The notes under the pieces are model-generated. The model was not told the DNA's origin. It did no database searches and worked only from the letters and a program-made list of their open reading frames with translations. Below, piece after piece: positions 10,672-18,538 of a DNA stretch of 44,471 nucleotides (within the stretch, counting starts at the first letter, position 1; each line of letters opens with the position of its first letter). A program made the position numbers and the translations under genes. Source of the stretch: Planctomycetota bacterium (lineage in GTDB: Bacteria; Planctomycetota; Planctomycetia; Planctomycetales; Planctomycetaceae); assembly GCA_027624335.1 (NCBI GenBank), contig JAQBWV010000021.1, forward strand, positions 1 to 44,471, given 5' to 3'.

Positions 10672-11853
10672 ATGAAAATTCTGCAGCGATACATTCTGGT
10701 CGACCTGATCCGGGTGCTGCTGCTTGTCATCACCGTGATGACGGTGCTTCTGGTTTTCGTCGGCGTGTTTCGGGAAGTCACTGAGCGAGGGCTGGGGCCG
10801 CTGCAGGTTCTGCAGATTCTCCCCTATGTCGTGCCGAGCCTGCTGCCTTTCACTATTCCTGCCACGCTGCTGCTTTCTGTCTGCGTTGTCTACGGACGCC
10901 TCGCCGCCGACCACGAGATCACTGCCGCCAGGGCCGCTGGCATCAATGTGATGTCTCTGCTCGCTCCGGCCTTCTTTCTGGGCGGTGCGTTGACGGTGTG
11001 TTCGCTGCTGCTGAATGATCAGGTGATTCCCTGGTCGATGGCGAACATTCAGCGAGTTGTCACACTGGCGATGGAAGACATTTTCTTCGACGTTCTGTCT
11101 GCTCAACACATGGTCGAATATCCCGAAAAGGGCTGGGCGATCACCGTGTCGGGCGTCGACAAAGAAAATCGTCGGCTGATCCGTCCTAACCTGCGTTACA
11201 CCGTTGGTAGAGAGCAGTATGTGGCTCAGTTAACGGAGGCAGTACTGCGGATCGATCTGGAGACCGAGAAGATCATTCTGCAACCAACTGACGCCCGCAT
11301 AGAGGGACCCGGTCGAGTTTCTATTCGCCTCAAGGAAGGCAACATCGAACTGCCGCCTCCCATGAGCGGGCAGAGGATTAAGCCTCGCCATCTAAGTATC
11401 CGTGATATTCGAGAGAAACTCGCTGGCTTTGAGAAAGACAGGCAGACGGCAGAGGACATTCAGGCGATCAGCACCGCATTCGCGTTGACGATGGGCGAAT
11501 TTGAAGAGCTGGCGGAGTCATCGATAGCCGATCAGTCAGCAAGAATCAGCGGCAGCGAGAGCAACACCTTCAAACACAATACAGAACTGCATAATCGGTT
11601 CGCGCTGAGTTGCAGCTGTTTCTTTTTTGCATTGCTGGGCGGACCGTTTTCGATCATGCAGGCTCGTCGCCAGTTTCTGACAACGTTCTTCATGTGCTTC
11701 CTGCCAATCCTGCTCGTTTACTACCCGGTCGTGCTGCTCATGATGAGTCTTGCCAAAGCCGGATCTGTCGATCCAGCCTGGGGCATGTGGGTCGGCAACG
11801 GCATCCTGCTCGTCGGAGCAATCATCGTCCTGCGCTGCACAGTTCGCCGCTAG
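10672..11853 (+). CDS. LptF/LptG (YjgP/YjgQ) family permease
   Basis: The 393-residue protein has the LptF/G design: an N-terminal MKILQRYILVDLIRVLLLVI helix, two further membrane helices with the conserved VVPSLLPFTIPATLLLSVCVVYGRLAADHEI and AARAAGI motifs, a long periplasmic domain (about residues 130-280) and three C-terminal helices. In diderm bacteria LptF and LptG form the inner-membrane half of the LptB2FG transporter that extracts lipopolysaccharide. Here it is alone, without lptB, lptC or a second permease next to it; planctomycetes often carry dispersed copies. The periplasmic domain keeps the beta-jellyroll-like spacing. The start ATG at 10672 has no strong ribosome-binding site. 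Membership is firm; F versus G type is not decided. Confidence 0.9.
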   Translation: MKILQRYILVDLIRVLLLVITVMTVLLVFVGVFREVTERGLGPLQVLQILPYVVPSLLPFTIPATLLLSVCVVYGRLAADHEITAARAAGINVMSLLAPAFFLGGALTVCSLLLNDQVIPWSMANIQRVVTLAMEDIFFDVLSAQHMVEYPEKGWAITVSGVDKENRRLIRPNLRYTVGREQYVAQLTEAVLRIDLETEKIILQPTDARIEGPGRVSIRLKEGNIELPPPMSGQRIKPRHLSIRDIREKLAGFEKDRQTAEDIQAISTAFALTMGEFEELAESSIADQSARISGSESNTFKHNTELHNRFALSCSCFFFALLGGPFSIMQARRQFLTTFFMCFLPILLVYYPVVLLMMSLAKAGSVDPAWGMWVGNGILLVGAIIVLRCTVRR

Positions 11854-12265
11854 TTTCCGCACGATGCGATTTCGCCGGAATTCCGCGGACCAGCGGTATC
11901 ACGCTCTACATGCCGCTTCTGATGCATCCTTGCACGGGACTCGACCACTCGCCCGAGCGATAGGGCAATCGAGCAGCCCACCGCCAATCGCCAGGCAGTA
12001 GGACGCCGGGAGTCTGCGTGATAGAGGCATTTCGCCGGTGTGCTTTTCCGAGTACGGTCCGAGTACCAGGTACGACGCGGAGACCGTCGCCAGACACTGT
12101 CCCGGCCCCGATCCTCTTTCCGCAGCCCGAGCAATCCACCTCACCACCGACTTCCCCATCAACAACTGCTCCGCCAGGCCAGCCTGTGTGACACAAAAGA
12201 TTCCCTCTGCGCGGGAATGACGTGGCTGGAAATCGGGAATCTCTTCTGGACACGTTCCTGAATGA
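11854..12265. other. Intergenic stretch between convergent genes
   Basis: Frames of 80-130 codons overlap on both strands, but they are Arg/Pro/Ser/Gly-rich, have no ribosome-binding site and no recognisable domain. I see no gene or RNA. Confidence 0.4.
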
Positions 12266-12305
12266 GAAAAGCCCCTCGATTACCGAAGTAACCGAGGGGC
12301 TTTTC
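12266..12305. terminator. Bidirectional hairpin terminator
   Basis: GAAAAGCCCCTCG (12266-12278) pairs perfectly with CGAGGGGCTTTTC (12293-12305); the loop adds TTAC/GTAA. Runs of A on the left and T on the right make it work in both directions; it mainly serves the DUF1559 gene that ends at 12337 on the minus strand. Confidence 0.85.
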
Positions 12306-12336
12306 AATTTCGTGCCGCTGATTAGATCAGCAACTC

Positions 12337-13434
12337 TTAGAACTCACCCAGTGTCGTGCCGTCAGAACGACGGGAAAGATTCTGATAGATATTTGAATCA
12401 ATGTTTTCGCTCAGAAAGCGGACGGTTCCGTCACCCAGCAGAGCCTGCATACCGCCGGTATGCCAGCTGCTGAAACCAACAGTCGTATTGTCCTGGTAGA
12501 GACCAGACATGTTCTGTGTACCAGACGCGGTCTTGTTGATTTTGATCGTAACTGCTGTCGCGGCTAAGGACGCTCCAGCAGTCGTAGACAGCGACCCAAC
12601 GAGCGCGTTTTCAGCACCCGAGGCATTTAAACCCACAATGCCACTACGAGTCGTACCAAGGATCTGATACAGCTGGGTACCAGCATTAATAACGCCCGCG
12701 CCGTCAAGCAGGTTGGGAGTACTCACCGCCGAAGCCGCAACATTCGCGCCAGCCCAGTACGTGCAGCCACCGAGCGTACCAGCTACGGTTGGACCACCAT
12801 CAGTAACATGAGGACCACAGATCTTCGGATTGCGACGTTCACCAACGAAGATCACGTTCGACTGTCCGTCCTTAATGTCACGAAAACGAACTTTTGTGTT
12901 GACACCCATGATCCCCTGCACTGCGCGAGGGTTCGCATTGACGTCTGGCATTCCGACTCCGAAATTGCCGACATAGTTGGCGAGTCCCATGTCGAACGAC
13001 GTGCCGAAGGCAGAGCTGCCGGATGGATCCTGATCCGGACCAGCATCGGACGGGCAACGCATCACTGACAGAATCGTCGAAGTCAAGGCTGCATTTGGCG
13101 CCACGTTGATCGGAACCTTGCTGTTAAACTTCTTAAACAGCGGAGCTTGATCGAAGAACGGAAGCATGTGGAACGTCCAGCCCAGGAAGTTCGCACCGCC
13201 AGTCGCGGTCGCAGTTGGACCAGCCGTGCAACCTGGAGGCAGTGTCTTGTGAACATCATGGTAGTTGTGCAGCGACAACCCAATCTGCTTCAGACCATTC
13301 TTACAGGTAGAACGACGTGCTGCTTCTCGTGCCTGCTGAACGGCCGGCAGCAGCAGTGCGATCAGAATTGCGATAATCGCAATCACGACCAATAACTCAA
13401 TCAACGTGAAACCCTTTTTCGCTCGCTTTGGCAT
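12337..13434 (-). CDS. DUF1559 domain protein with prepilin-type N-terminus
   Basis: The 365-residue protein begins with a type IV pilin/type II secretion-like leader: [20 protein letters not shown], with the conserved Phe and Glu+5, followed by [16 protein letters not shown]. The body is the DUF1559 (SBP_bac_10) domain, and the C-terminus has the H-X9-DG signature (HTGGMQALLGDGTVRFLSENI). Such proteins are among the largest families in planctomycetes and are thought to be processed by a prepilin peptidase and displayed as pseudopilin-like or surface proteins; their role is unknown. The ATG at 13434 follows GGAG with good spacing. It ends in a strong terminator and is transcribed divergently from the AAA+ ATPase gene. 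Confidence 0.95.
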   Translation of the reverse strand: MPKRAKKGFTLIELLVVIAIIAILIALLLPAVQQAREAARRSTCKNGLKQIGLSLHNYHDVHKTLPPGCTAGPTATATGGANFLGWTFHMLPFFDQAPLFKKFNSKVPINVAPNAALTSTILSVMRCPSDAGPDQDPSGSSAFGTSFDMGLANYVGNFGVGMPDVNANPRAVQGIMGVNTKVRFRDIKDGQSNVIFVGERRNPKICGPHVTDGGPTVAGTLGGCTYWAGANVAASAVSTPNLLDGAGVINAGTQLYQILGTTRSGIVGLNASGAENALVGSLSTTAGASLAATAVTIKINKTASGTQNMSGLYQDNTTVGFSSWHTGGMQALLGDGTVRFLSENIDSNIYQNLSRRSDGTTLGEF

Positions 13435-13919
13435 AATCTGCTCTCCTCGATGCGAACCAACAAAAACTAAAGATTCTGAACACCAGAATCCATTACATCA
13501 AAATAACCACTTCAAACACCTTGTTGCCGACCGAGCCGGCACAATCCGTCTCACGCAAACGTGTGAGAGCCTGCGGTAAGGTATCACGCGATTGCGTGAC
13601 TTCAAGATCGGATCCTGAAAAAAAACGGATCAGTGAAAAATTGATCCAACACCGTTTTGGACGAGATTCGCCGATTTTCTGTGATCGGCACACTCGGATC
13701 AGTTTTCACGATACGTTCCGTGGCGTCCGTTGGATTTCCCGAGTTTGCTGCCGGTCGACCCTACGCGTTGCCAGTCATCGCAGTTAGATTGTGTGGCGGC
13801 GGTGATTTCTCACTGCTGATCGCTTTCTCCGGATCGGGAATCAGCGACCGCTCAAGGACTTGACCATCCGACATTCCCGTAACCTGAACAGTATCTGATT
13901 TCCGGAAAGACTCACTGAA
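13435..13919. promoter_or_regulatory. Divergent promoter region with two perfect small palindromes
   Basis: The 485 bases between the DUF1559 gene (minus) and the AAA+ gene (plus) contain no credible gene. Two inverted repeats stand close together: TCTCAC (13549-13554) with GTGAGA (13563-13568), and TCACGC (13584-13589) with GCGTGA (13594-13599). They could be operator sites or leader hairpins of either gene. No -35/-10 assignment is made. Confidence 0.35.
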
Positions 13920-14966
13920 ATGATCGACCAGGTCGAAGTCGACGGAGTGTCACTTCACTTAAGCAAGCCAGACCTCTCCGAAGGCAACTGGATCGGGCAA
14001 GCAGAGTCTCTCAGGCAATTGCTGGCCTGCTGGATCGTCGTTGACGACAAGGATCTGGCATTGGCGCCGCGAATTGTCGGCACTCCGGGAATCGGCAAGA
14101 CAACACTGGCCATCGCGGCGGCCCACGCCCGCCAGCAGGAACTCTACATCTACCAGTGTACTGCGGACACGCGACCGGAAGACCTGCTGGTGACGCCGGT
14201 TCTGGCTGAAAGCGGTCGCATCAAGTATCACGCTTCTCCGTTGGTCACGGCGATGCTGCGAGGCGGCGTGTGCATCCTCGATGAAGGCAACCGGATGAAC
14301 GAAAAGTCGTGGGCCAGCCTGGCTCCACTGCTTGATCATCGTCGCTATGTCGAGTCCATCGTTGCCGGAATTACGATCAACGCTCATCCTGATTTTCGAT
14401 GTGCCGTCACGATGAACGACGATGAGTCCACCTTCGAGATCCCCGACTACATCCTGAGCCGGCTGCAACCAACATTGGCGCTGGAACATCCGGAACGGAA
14501 CGATGAGCTGGCCATTCTTCGTTATCACATTCCCTTTGCCGATGATGAAATGCTCGGCCTGACGGTCGATTTTCTGCAGCAGGCTCACGAACTGAAACTG
14601 GACTTTTCGACACGGGATGGCATCAACGTCCTGCGGTACGCGATCAAGCGTCTCGCTCAGTCCGCAGACCATCCGCTCAGCAGTGATGCCTACTGGCGGG
14701 AATCACTGCTGCGGTGCCTCGGCGAGGACGCCGAGGACCTGTCTTCGCTTGCTGATAAGCGAAGTCAATCGCTCGGCGGCAACGCAGTACCGATGGGGCT
14801 CGGAGATTTCTTTTTCTCACCCGGTGATCCTTTGCATCCCGACATGCACCATGGCATGAGTGATGAAATGGATGATGAGTTTGGAGACGATGACTCGGAC
14901 GATTTTCCCTTCGACGATGACTTACCTTTCGACGGCGATCGTGACGACGACGATGTTCCCTTCTGA
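13920..14966 (+). CDS. MoxR-like AAA+ ATPase with acidic C-terminal tail
   Basis: The 348-residue protein is an AAA+ ATPase of the MoxR/AAA_5 group: Walker A GTPGIGKT (residues 54-61), Walker [10 protein letters not shown] (117-125), sensor 1 AVTMND (162-167) and the arginine-finger segment LSRLQP (about 180-184). Residues from about 305 on form an extremely acidic tail (Asp/Glu runs with Phe-Pro), unusual for the family and perhaps a docking site. MoxR proteins are chaperone-like ATPases that act on partner proteins, usually with a vWA-domain protein. No vWA gene is present; instead the next gene, 164 bases downstream, codes for a large DUF5682-like protein. Fold and ATPase activity are well supported; the target is inferred to be that neighbour. 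Confidence 0.88.
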   Translation: MIDQVEVDGVSLHLSKPDLSEGNWIGQAESLRQLLACWIVVDDKDLALAPRIVGTPGIGKTTLAIAAAHARQQELYIYQCTADTRPEDLLVTPVLAESGRIKYHASPLVTAMLRGGVCILDEGNRMNEKSWASLAPLLDHRRYVESIVAGITINAHPDFRCAVTMNDDESTFEIPDYILSRLQPTLALEHPERNDELAILRYHIPFADDEMLGLTVDFLQQAHELKLDFSTRDGINVLRYAIKRLAQSADHPLSSDAYWRESLLRCLGEDAEDLSSLADKRSQSLGGNAVPMGLGDFFFSPGDPLHPDMHHGMSDEMDDEFGDDDSDDFPFDDDLPFDGDRDDDDVPF

Positions 14967-15130
14967 TCGACGACTGTGGTCTGCGCCGGGCCGATGAGCT
15001 GGTTATTGTCTGTGAAGCCAGATCGGACCGTTACTGATTGATGAGTTGCGTGCCGCTGGCACTCATGAAATCAACGTCGATGAGGCACTCAAAGAGTCTC
15101 ACATTTCTGTTTCCGGGAGTCGCGTGTCGA

Positions 15131-17017
15131 ATGCTTGACGCATCTCTGCAACTGAGTCCGCGAATCAGTGTTGCCCCTGTCCTTCACGGCAGCGGTGACT
15201 TTGCCGTTGAGGTTCGCCGCATTCAATTGGCCCACGACTTTGATTGCCTCGCCATTCCACTGCCGCCGTCTTTTCAAACGATGGTCGAGGGGGCCATTCA
15301 CTACCTCCCGGACGTGACGACCGTTATTCAGGAAGAGAGTACAGAATTCGCGACCCGGGACTGGACACCTGAAAGCGATGACGACGATTCGCCAGGCATT
15401 CGCCGCCGAGTCAGCTATGTCCCGATTGATCCGTGTCAGCCGGTCATCGCGGCACTACGGGTCGCCATCCAGGAACACACTCCGCGAGCGTTTATCGACC
15501 TTGAGACGGACCACTTCGAAAGCCACTCAATCGCGCTTCCTGACCCGTACGCACTGAAGCGGGTTTCGATCGAACGATTTGCAGCAGCGGCGCTGCTGGG
15601 GATTCCGAGGCCTCCAGAGGGATTGAGTACAGACCGCATACGCACGATGGCTGCCAGGCTGAAGGAACTGGAAACGAGATTCCAGCGGATCCTGTTCGTG
15701 TGCTCGCTGGCTGACTGGCCGTGGATCCGCGAGGCCTATGTCAAGGATCTACATACGTCCGTGGACGACGTTGAAGTGAAGTCCGCAGAACTGTGCTCGG
15801 TCTCAGAAAACTCACTGCTGTTTTTTCTTGGCGAATTGCCGTATCTGACGGGCCTTTACGAGCAGGCGCGAGCCGACCTGGACTGCGATGAGAACCTTTC
15901 GGTCGACGGCCTGAAGCAGTTACTGCTGGCGTCGCGCGACCAATATCAGCGCGAGCTTGGTTCGCTCGCACGTCGAATTACTCCCAAGTTGATGGGCGTT
16001 TTTCTGCGATATGCCCGCAATCTGAGTCTCATCGAACGACGGATGACTCCCGACCTGTATACGCTGATCGTTGCCGCGCGACAGGTCTTTGGGGATTCTT
16101 TCGCAATCGAGCTGGCAGAGACCGCTCGCATTTACCCGTACACTCAACGGCAACAGCTCCCGGTGTTTTCGCTGGGAGTCGACCTTGCGCGTCTCCCTGA
16201 CGGAGGCATCGCCGACGCTGTGTCCCGGTTGCCGGGACACCCGGTCCACTGGAGAAGCTGTGAACTTACGCACAAGCCTCCAAAGATCGATCAGGACAGG
16301 TGGAAAATGAGGTGGAATCCGCATCGGCAGTGCAGCTGGCCGCCGGAGGACGTCGCCATCGAAAACTTTCGCAACCATGTCAAAGACACGGCTCTGTCGA
16401 TCATGGGAGCTGACCTGATTCAAACGGAGAAGTTCTCGACGAGTTTCAAAGATGGACTCGACATCCGCGAAACTCTCCGCAACTGGCACACTGGTGAACT
16501 CCACGTACGCGTCTTTCCACCTCAGTTGCATGGGACACTCGACTGCGTGCTGATGTTCTTCGACTCGCCTGCCGACCCGAGAGACTATCCCTGGCGCATC
16601 ACCTGGATGGCCGAGCACCACGATGAATCTACTCTGGCGCTGTTTGCCAGCGACTTTCAGGATGAGTTGGCCGGTCCGGGCATCGGACTCGCCAGGTACG
16701 GCGGCGCCATGTTTCTTTTTCCGCCGCTGGATATCACCGACGTCTGGCACGATTACCGGCTCGACTTCACCGACACGCTGGAAGAGCGGTTGCTGGCCGG
16801 CGCCTGCATGCACAGTAGAGAACGCCATATCGCCATCCTGAGCGAACTCCCGCCAGGAGCAGGATGGAGACGACTCGCCAAAAGGTTTGGCAAGAAGCTG
16901 GTACACGTGCCCATGGGTCGGTTCAGCCAGGAAACGATTCAACGGCTCAGGATGGTTCACGTGCTGAATGGTCAGGAAGTACGCAGTTTCGCAGCTCACT
17001 TCATCCGTCGTTCATGA
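15131..17017 (+). CDS. Large protein of unknown function, tentatively DUF5682-like (TIKI/TraB/ChaN-related)
   Basis: The frame is open from 15038, but the ATG at 15131 is preferred because GGGAG lies upstream and the translation from there (MLDASLQLSPRISVAPVLHG) looks like a protein start. The product has 628 residues and no membrane helix. The first 200 residues recall DUF5682: an early VLHGSGDF with His, a CLAIPLPPSF segment, VSYVPIDPCQPVIAALRVAI, FIDLE (about 121-125), and MAARLKELETRFQRILFV followed by CSLADWPWI (about 174-199), matching the pattern found in TraB/TIKI/ChaN-like proteins. The C-terminal 400 residues match nothing I know. DUF5682 genes elsewhere sit with MoxR ATPases and vWA proteins; here a MoxR-like gene directly precedes it. 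Assignment is by eye and uncertain. Confidence 0.6.
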   Translation: MLDASLQLSPRISVAPVLHGSGDFAVEVRRIQLAHDFDCLAIPLPPSFQTMVEGAIHYLPDVTTVIQEESTEFATRDWTPESDDDDSPGIRRRVSYVPIDPCQPVIAALRVAIQEHTPRAFIDLETDHFESHSIALPDPYALKRVSIERFAAAALLGIPRPPEGLSTDRIRTMAARLKELETRFQRILFVCSLADWPWIREAYVKDLHTSVDDVEVKSAELCSVSENSLLFFLGELPYLTGLYEQARADLDCDENLSVDGLKQLLLASRDQYQRELGSLARRITPKLMGVFLRYARNLSLIERRMTPDLYTLIVAARQVFGDSFAIELAETARIYPYTQRQQLPVFSLGVDLARLPDGGIADAVSRLPGHPVHWRSCELTHKPPKIDQDRWKMRWNPHRQCSWPPEDVAIENFRNHVKDTALSIMGADLIQTEKFSTSFKDGLDIRETLRNWHTGELHVRVFPPQLHGTLDCVLMFFDSPADPRDYPWRITWMAEHHDESTLALFASDFQDELAGPGIGLARYGGAMFLFPPLDITDVWHDYRLDFTDTLEERLLAGACMHSRERHIAILSELPPGAGWRRLAKRFGKKLVHVPMGRFSQETIQRLRMVHVLNGQEVRSFAAHFIRRS

Positions 17018-17128
17018 CGTGCAGATCAAACTCGTATGGAAGTGTGATCAACTGGGATACAGGACAACGGCGAGATTACACTGATCACTTCTGGTCGTGT
17101 GATCAGAGAAATCGATCGCTGTCGGGCG

Positions 17129-17644
17129 TCAATTCAGGCGATGGTCAATGCGGGCGTCGTTCATGTTGATCACAATGAGGCACTCTTTGACCTGATTAAG
17201 ATCCAGCCCCGCCCGAATCGCCCAGTTGAGAATGTCGAGATTCTCCCAGCCCTGCCGGTACAGTTCGACGACTTCAGCCGCCAGTTCGTCCTGGTTCCTC
17301 ACCAGCGGAGTCAGGACTCCGAACGCCGCAGAATCGAACTCAAGCCATTGACGATCACCAAGCAGATGTTCAAGGTGACGGTATCGGATATAGATGGCCC
17401 AGTAACAGTCGTACCATTCCCGGAATCCCTGGTCGCCCAGATCGCAGCCACGCTTCTGGCTCTCGATCCAGCGGTGACGCCGCGCCTCCTGAAGAGCAGC
17501 CTCGTAAAGGCTGAGAACTTCCACATCCAGCGTGCAAACCTGACTCATCAGCAGACGATTCTGAATCCGAGGGGAACTCAGTAGTAACCCGACCTGTCGC
17601 CCTGACAGTTGATCGTACGATGAGTGCCCGTCCAAGGCACCCAC
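17129..17644 (-). CDS. Hypothetical protein, GTG start
   Basis: The 171-residue protein starts at GTG 17644, 7 bases after a perfect AAGGAG (17652-17657 on the minus strand), which argues for a real gene. It is soluble, rich in Leu, Arg, Trp and Tyr and predicted to be all-helical: EVLSLYEAALQEARRHRWIE, a central WYDCYWAIYIRYRHLEHLLG and LNWAIRAGLDLNQVKECL. I do not recognise a family. It is convergent with the DUF5682-like gene and only about 110 bases from its end. The start is well supported; the function is unknown. Confidence 0.72.
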   Translation of the reverse strand: MGALDGHSSYDQLSGRQVGLLLSSPRIQNRLLMSQVCTLDVEVLSLYEAALQEARRHRWIESQKRGCDLGDQGFREWYDCYWAIYIRYRHLEHLLGDRQWLEFDSAAFGVLTPLVRNQDELAAEVVELYRQGWENLDILNWAIRAGLDLNQVKECLIVINMNDARIDHRLN

Positions 17645-17760
17645 ATCCTGTCTCCTTGAATTTATACGATCGAGTCAGAATTGACGCAACGTCCAAAGCC
17701 CGGACGATTCTCGATTATTGGAGACTTCTCACTTGCCCGATTACTCGTACGTTGAAAACG

Positions 17761-17795
17761 AAAAAACTCCCCATCAGCGAGGTACTGATGGGGAG
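17761..17795 (-). terminator. Rho-independent terminator
   Basis: CTCCCCATCAG (17767-17777) pairs perfectly with CTGATGGGGAG (17785-17795). On the minus strand the stem is followed by six T (17766-17761). It lies 72 bases beyond the stop of the gene at 17867. Confidence 0.85.
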
Positions 17796-17866
17796 CTAAC
17801 ATTGCCTTCGGTGATCTGCCATGACTGGTTCAGCGAATGAGTTTCGATCGGCGAAACGCTTTACCA

Positions 17867-18376
17867 TTACTCAGTAACGGTTGCTTCACGGAACGGGAAT
17901 GAGTCAACTGGAAACAGCGGCACTGGTGGCTTCGGCACTTGAGTGATCTGGAACGGAATGGCGTAGCCACCGACCTTGCCTGAGGTCAATTCGGCGACGA
18001 ACAAGACGTTGGTTCCCCACTGAGCACCGCCGCGACTTGGAATCTCTGCCCGCCCGGTGGCAATTGCGTAGTACGGTTCCCCTGAGGCTCCAACCTTAAA
18101 GTCCTCTGCCAGATTCCGATAATAAAAGTTCAGGAATCCAGCACCCGTACGGGTACGGTTCATCAAGGCTCCTGTGAGTCTCCCTGTGAGAAAGTCGAGT
18201 ACGAAAACAGCCTCCGAATCAACCGTCACCGGGCAGGTAATCAGAGCGAATTTGTCATTCCGGTCAGCGGTTGCTGCCGAGAGCGGTTCGTGTGGCCACA
18301 TCGAGGCAATGCTGATCCCGGCGACCAGTCCTGTGATGAGCCATACCCATTTGTGGTTATTTCTATGCGCTGACAT
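17867..18376 (-). CDS. Exported or membrane-anchored hypothetical protein
   Basis: The ATG at 18376 is chosen over upstream starts because GGAG precedes it by 8 bases. The 169-residue protein has an N-terminal hydrophobic segment (WVWLITGLVAGISIASMW, residues about 10-27) and a soluble domain with ALITCPVTVDSEAVFVLDFL, TGRLTGALMNRTRTGAGFLN and a Pro-rich end. The pattern (anchor, then a beta-rich domain that starts with TxPVxxxxEAVFVLDxxTG) recurs in planctomycetal exported proteins that lack a named function. It stands alone between its own terminator and the metal permease gene, both on the minus strand. Confidence 0.75.
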   Translation of the reverse strand: MSAHRNNHKWVWLITGLVAGISIASMWPHEPLSAATADRNDKFALITCPVTVDSEAVFVLDFLTGRLTGALMNRTRTGAGFLNFYYRNLAEDFKVGASGEPYYAIATGRAEIPSRGGAQWGTNVLFVAELTSGKVGGYAIPFQITQVPKPPVPLFPVDSFPFREATVTE

Positions 18377-18538
18377 CTCGTTGTCTCCCGACAATATTCG
18401 ATCCGATCGAGTCCCGTGCAAGCGGGACGGTCCACGCCGTGATACTTCGCGTTTGGAAATGTAACTTCACCCACAGGGACGAACCAGTCCGATCCTCGCC
18501 GTTCCACCGTCCCGCCCTGCGGCAGAATCAAGCTGTTG

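Noticed and set aside
11906-12307. Possible minus-strand gene of 133 codons between the permease and DUF1559 genes
   Set aside because: It runs through the terminator hairpin, starts inside it, and its Gly/Arg/Ser-rich translation resembles no protein.
13959-14672. 237-codon minus-strand frame opposite the MoxR-like gene
   Set aside because: The plus frame has complete AAA+ motifs; the antisense translation has none.
15920-16999. Long open frame of 359 codons on the minus strand inside the DUF5682-like gene
   Set aside because: It is antisense to a better-supported frame, Arg/His-rich without a domain, and has no ribosome-binding site; long antisense frames are common at this GC content.
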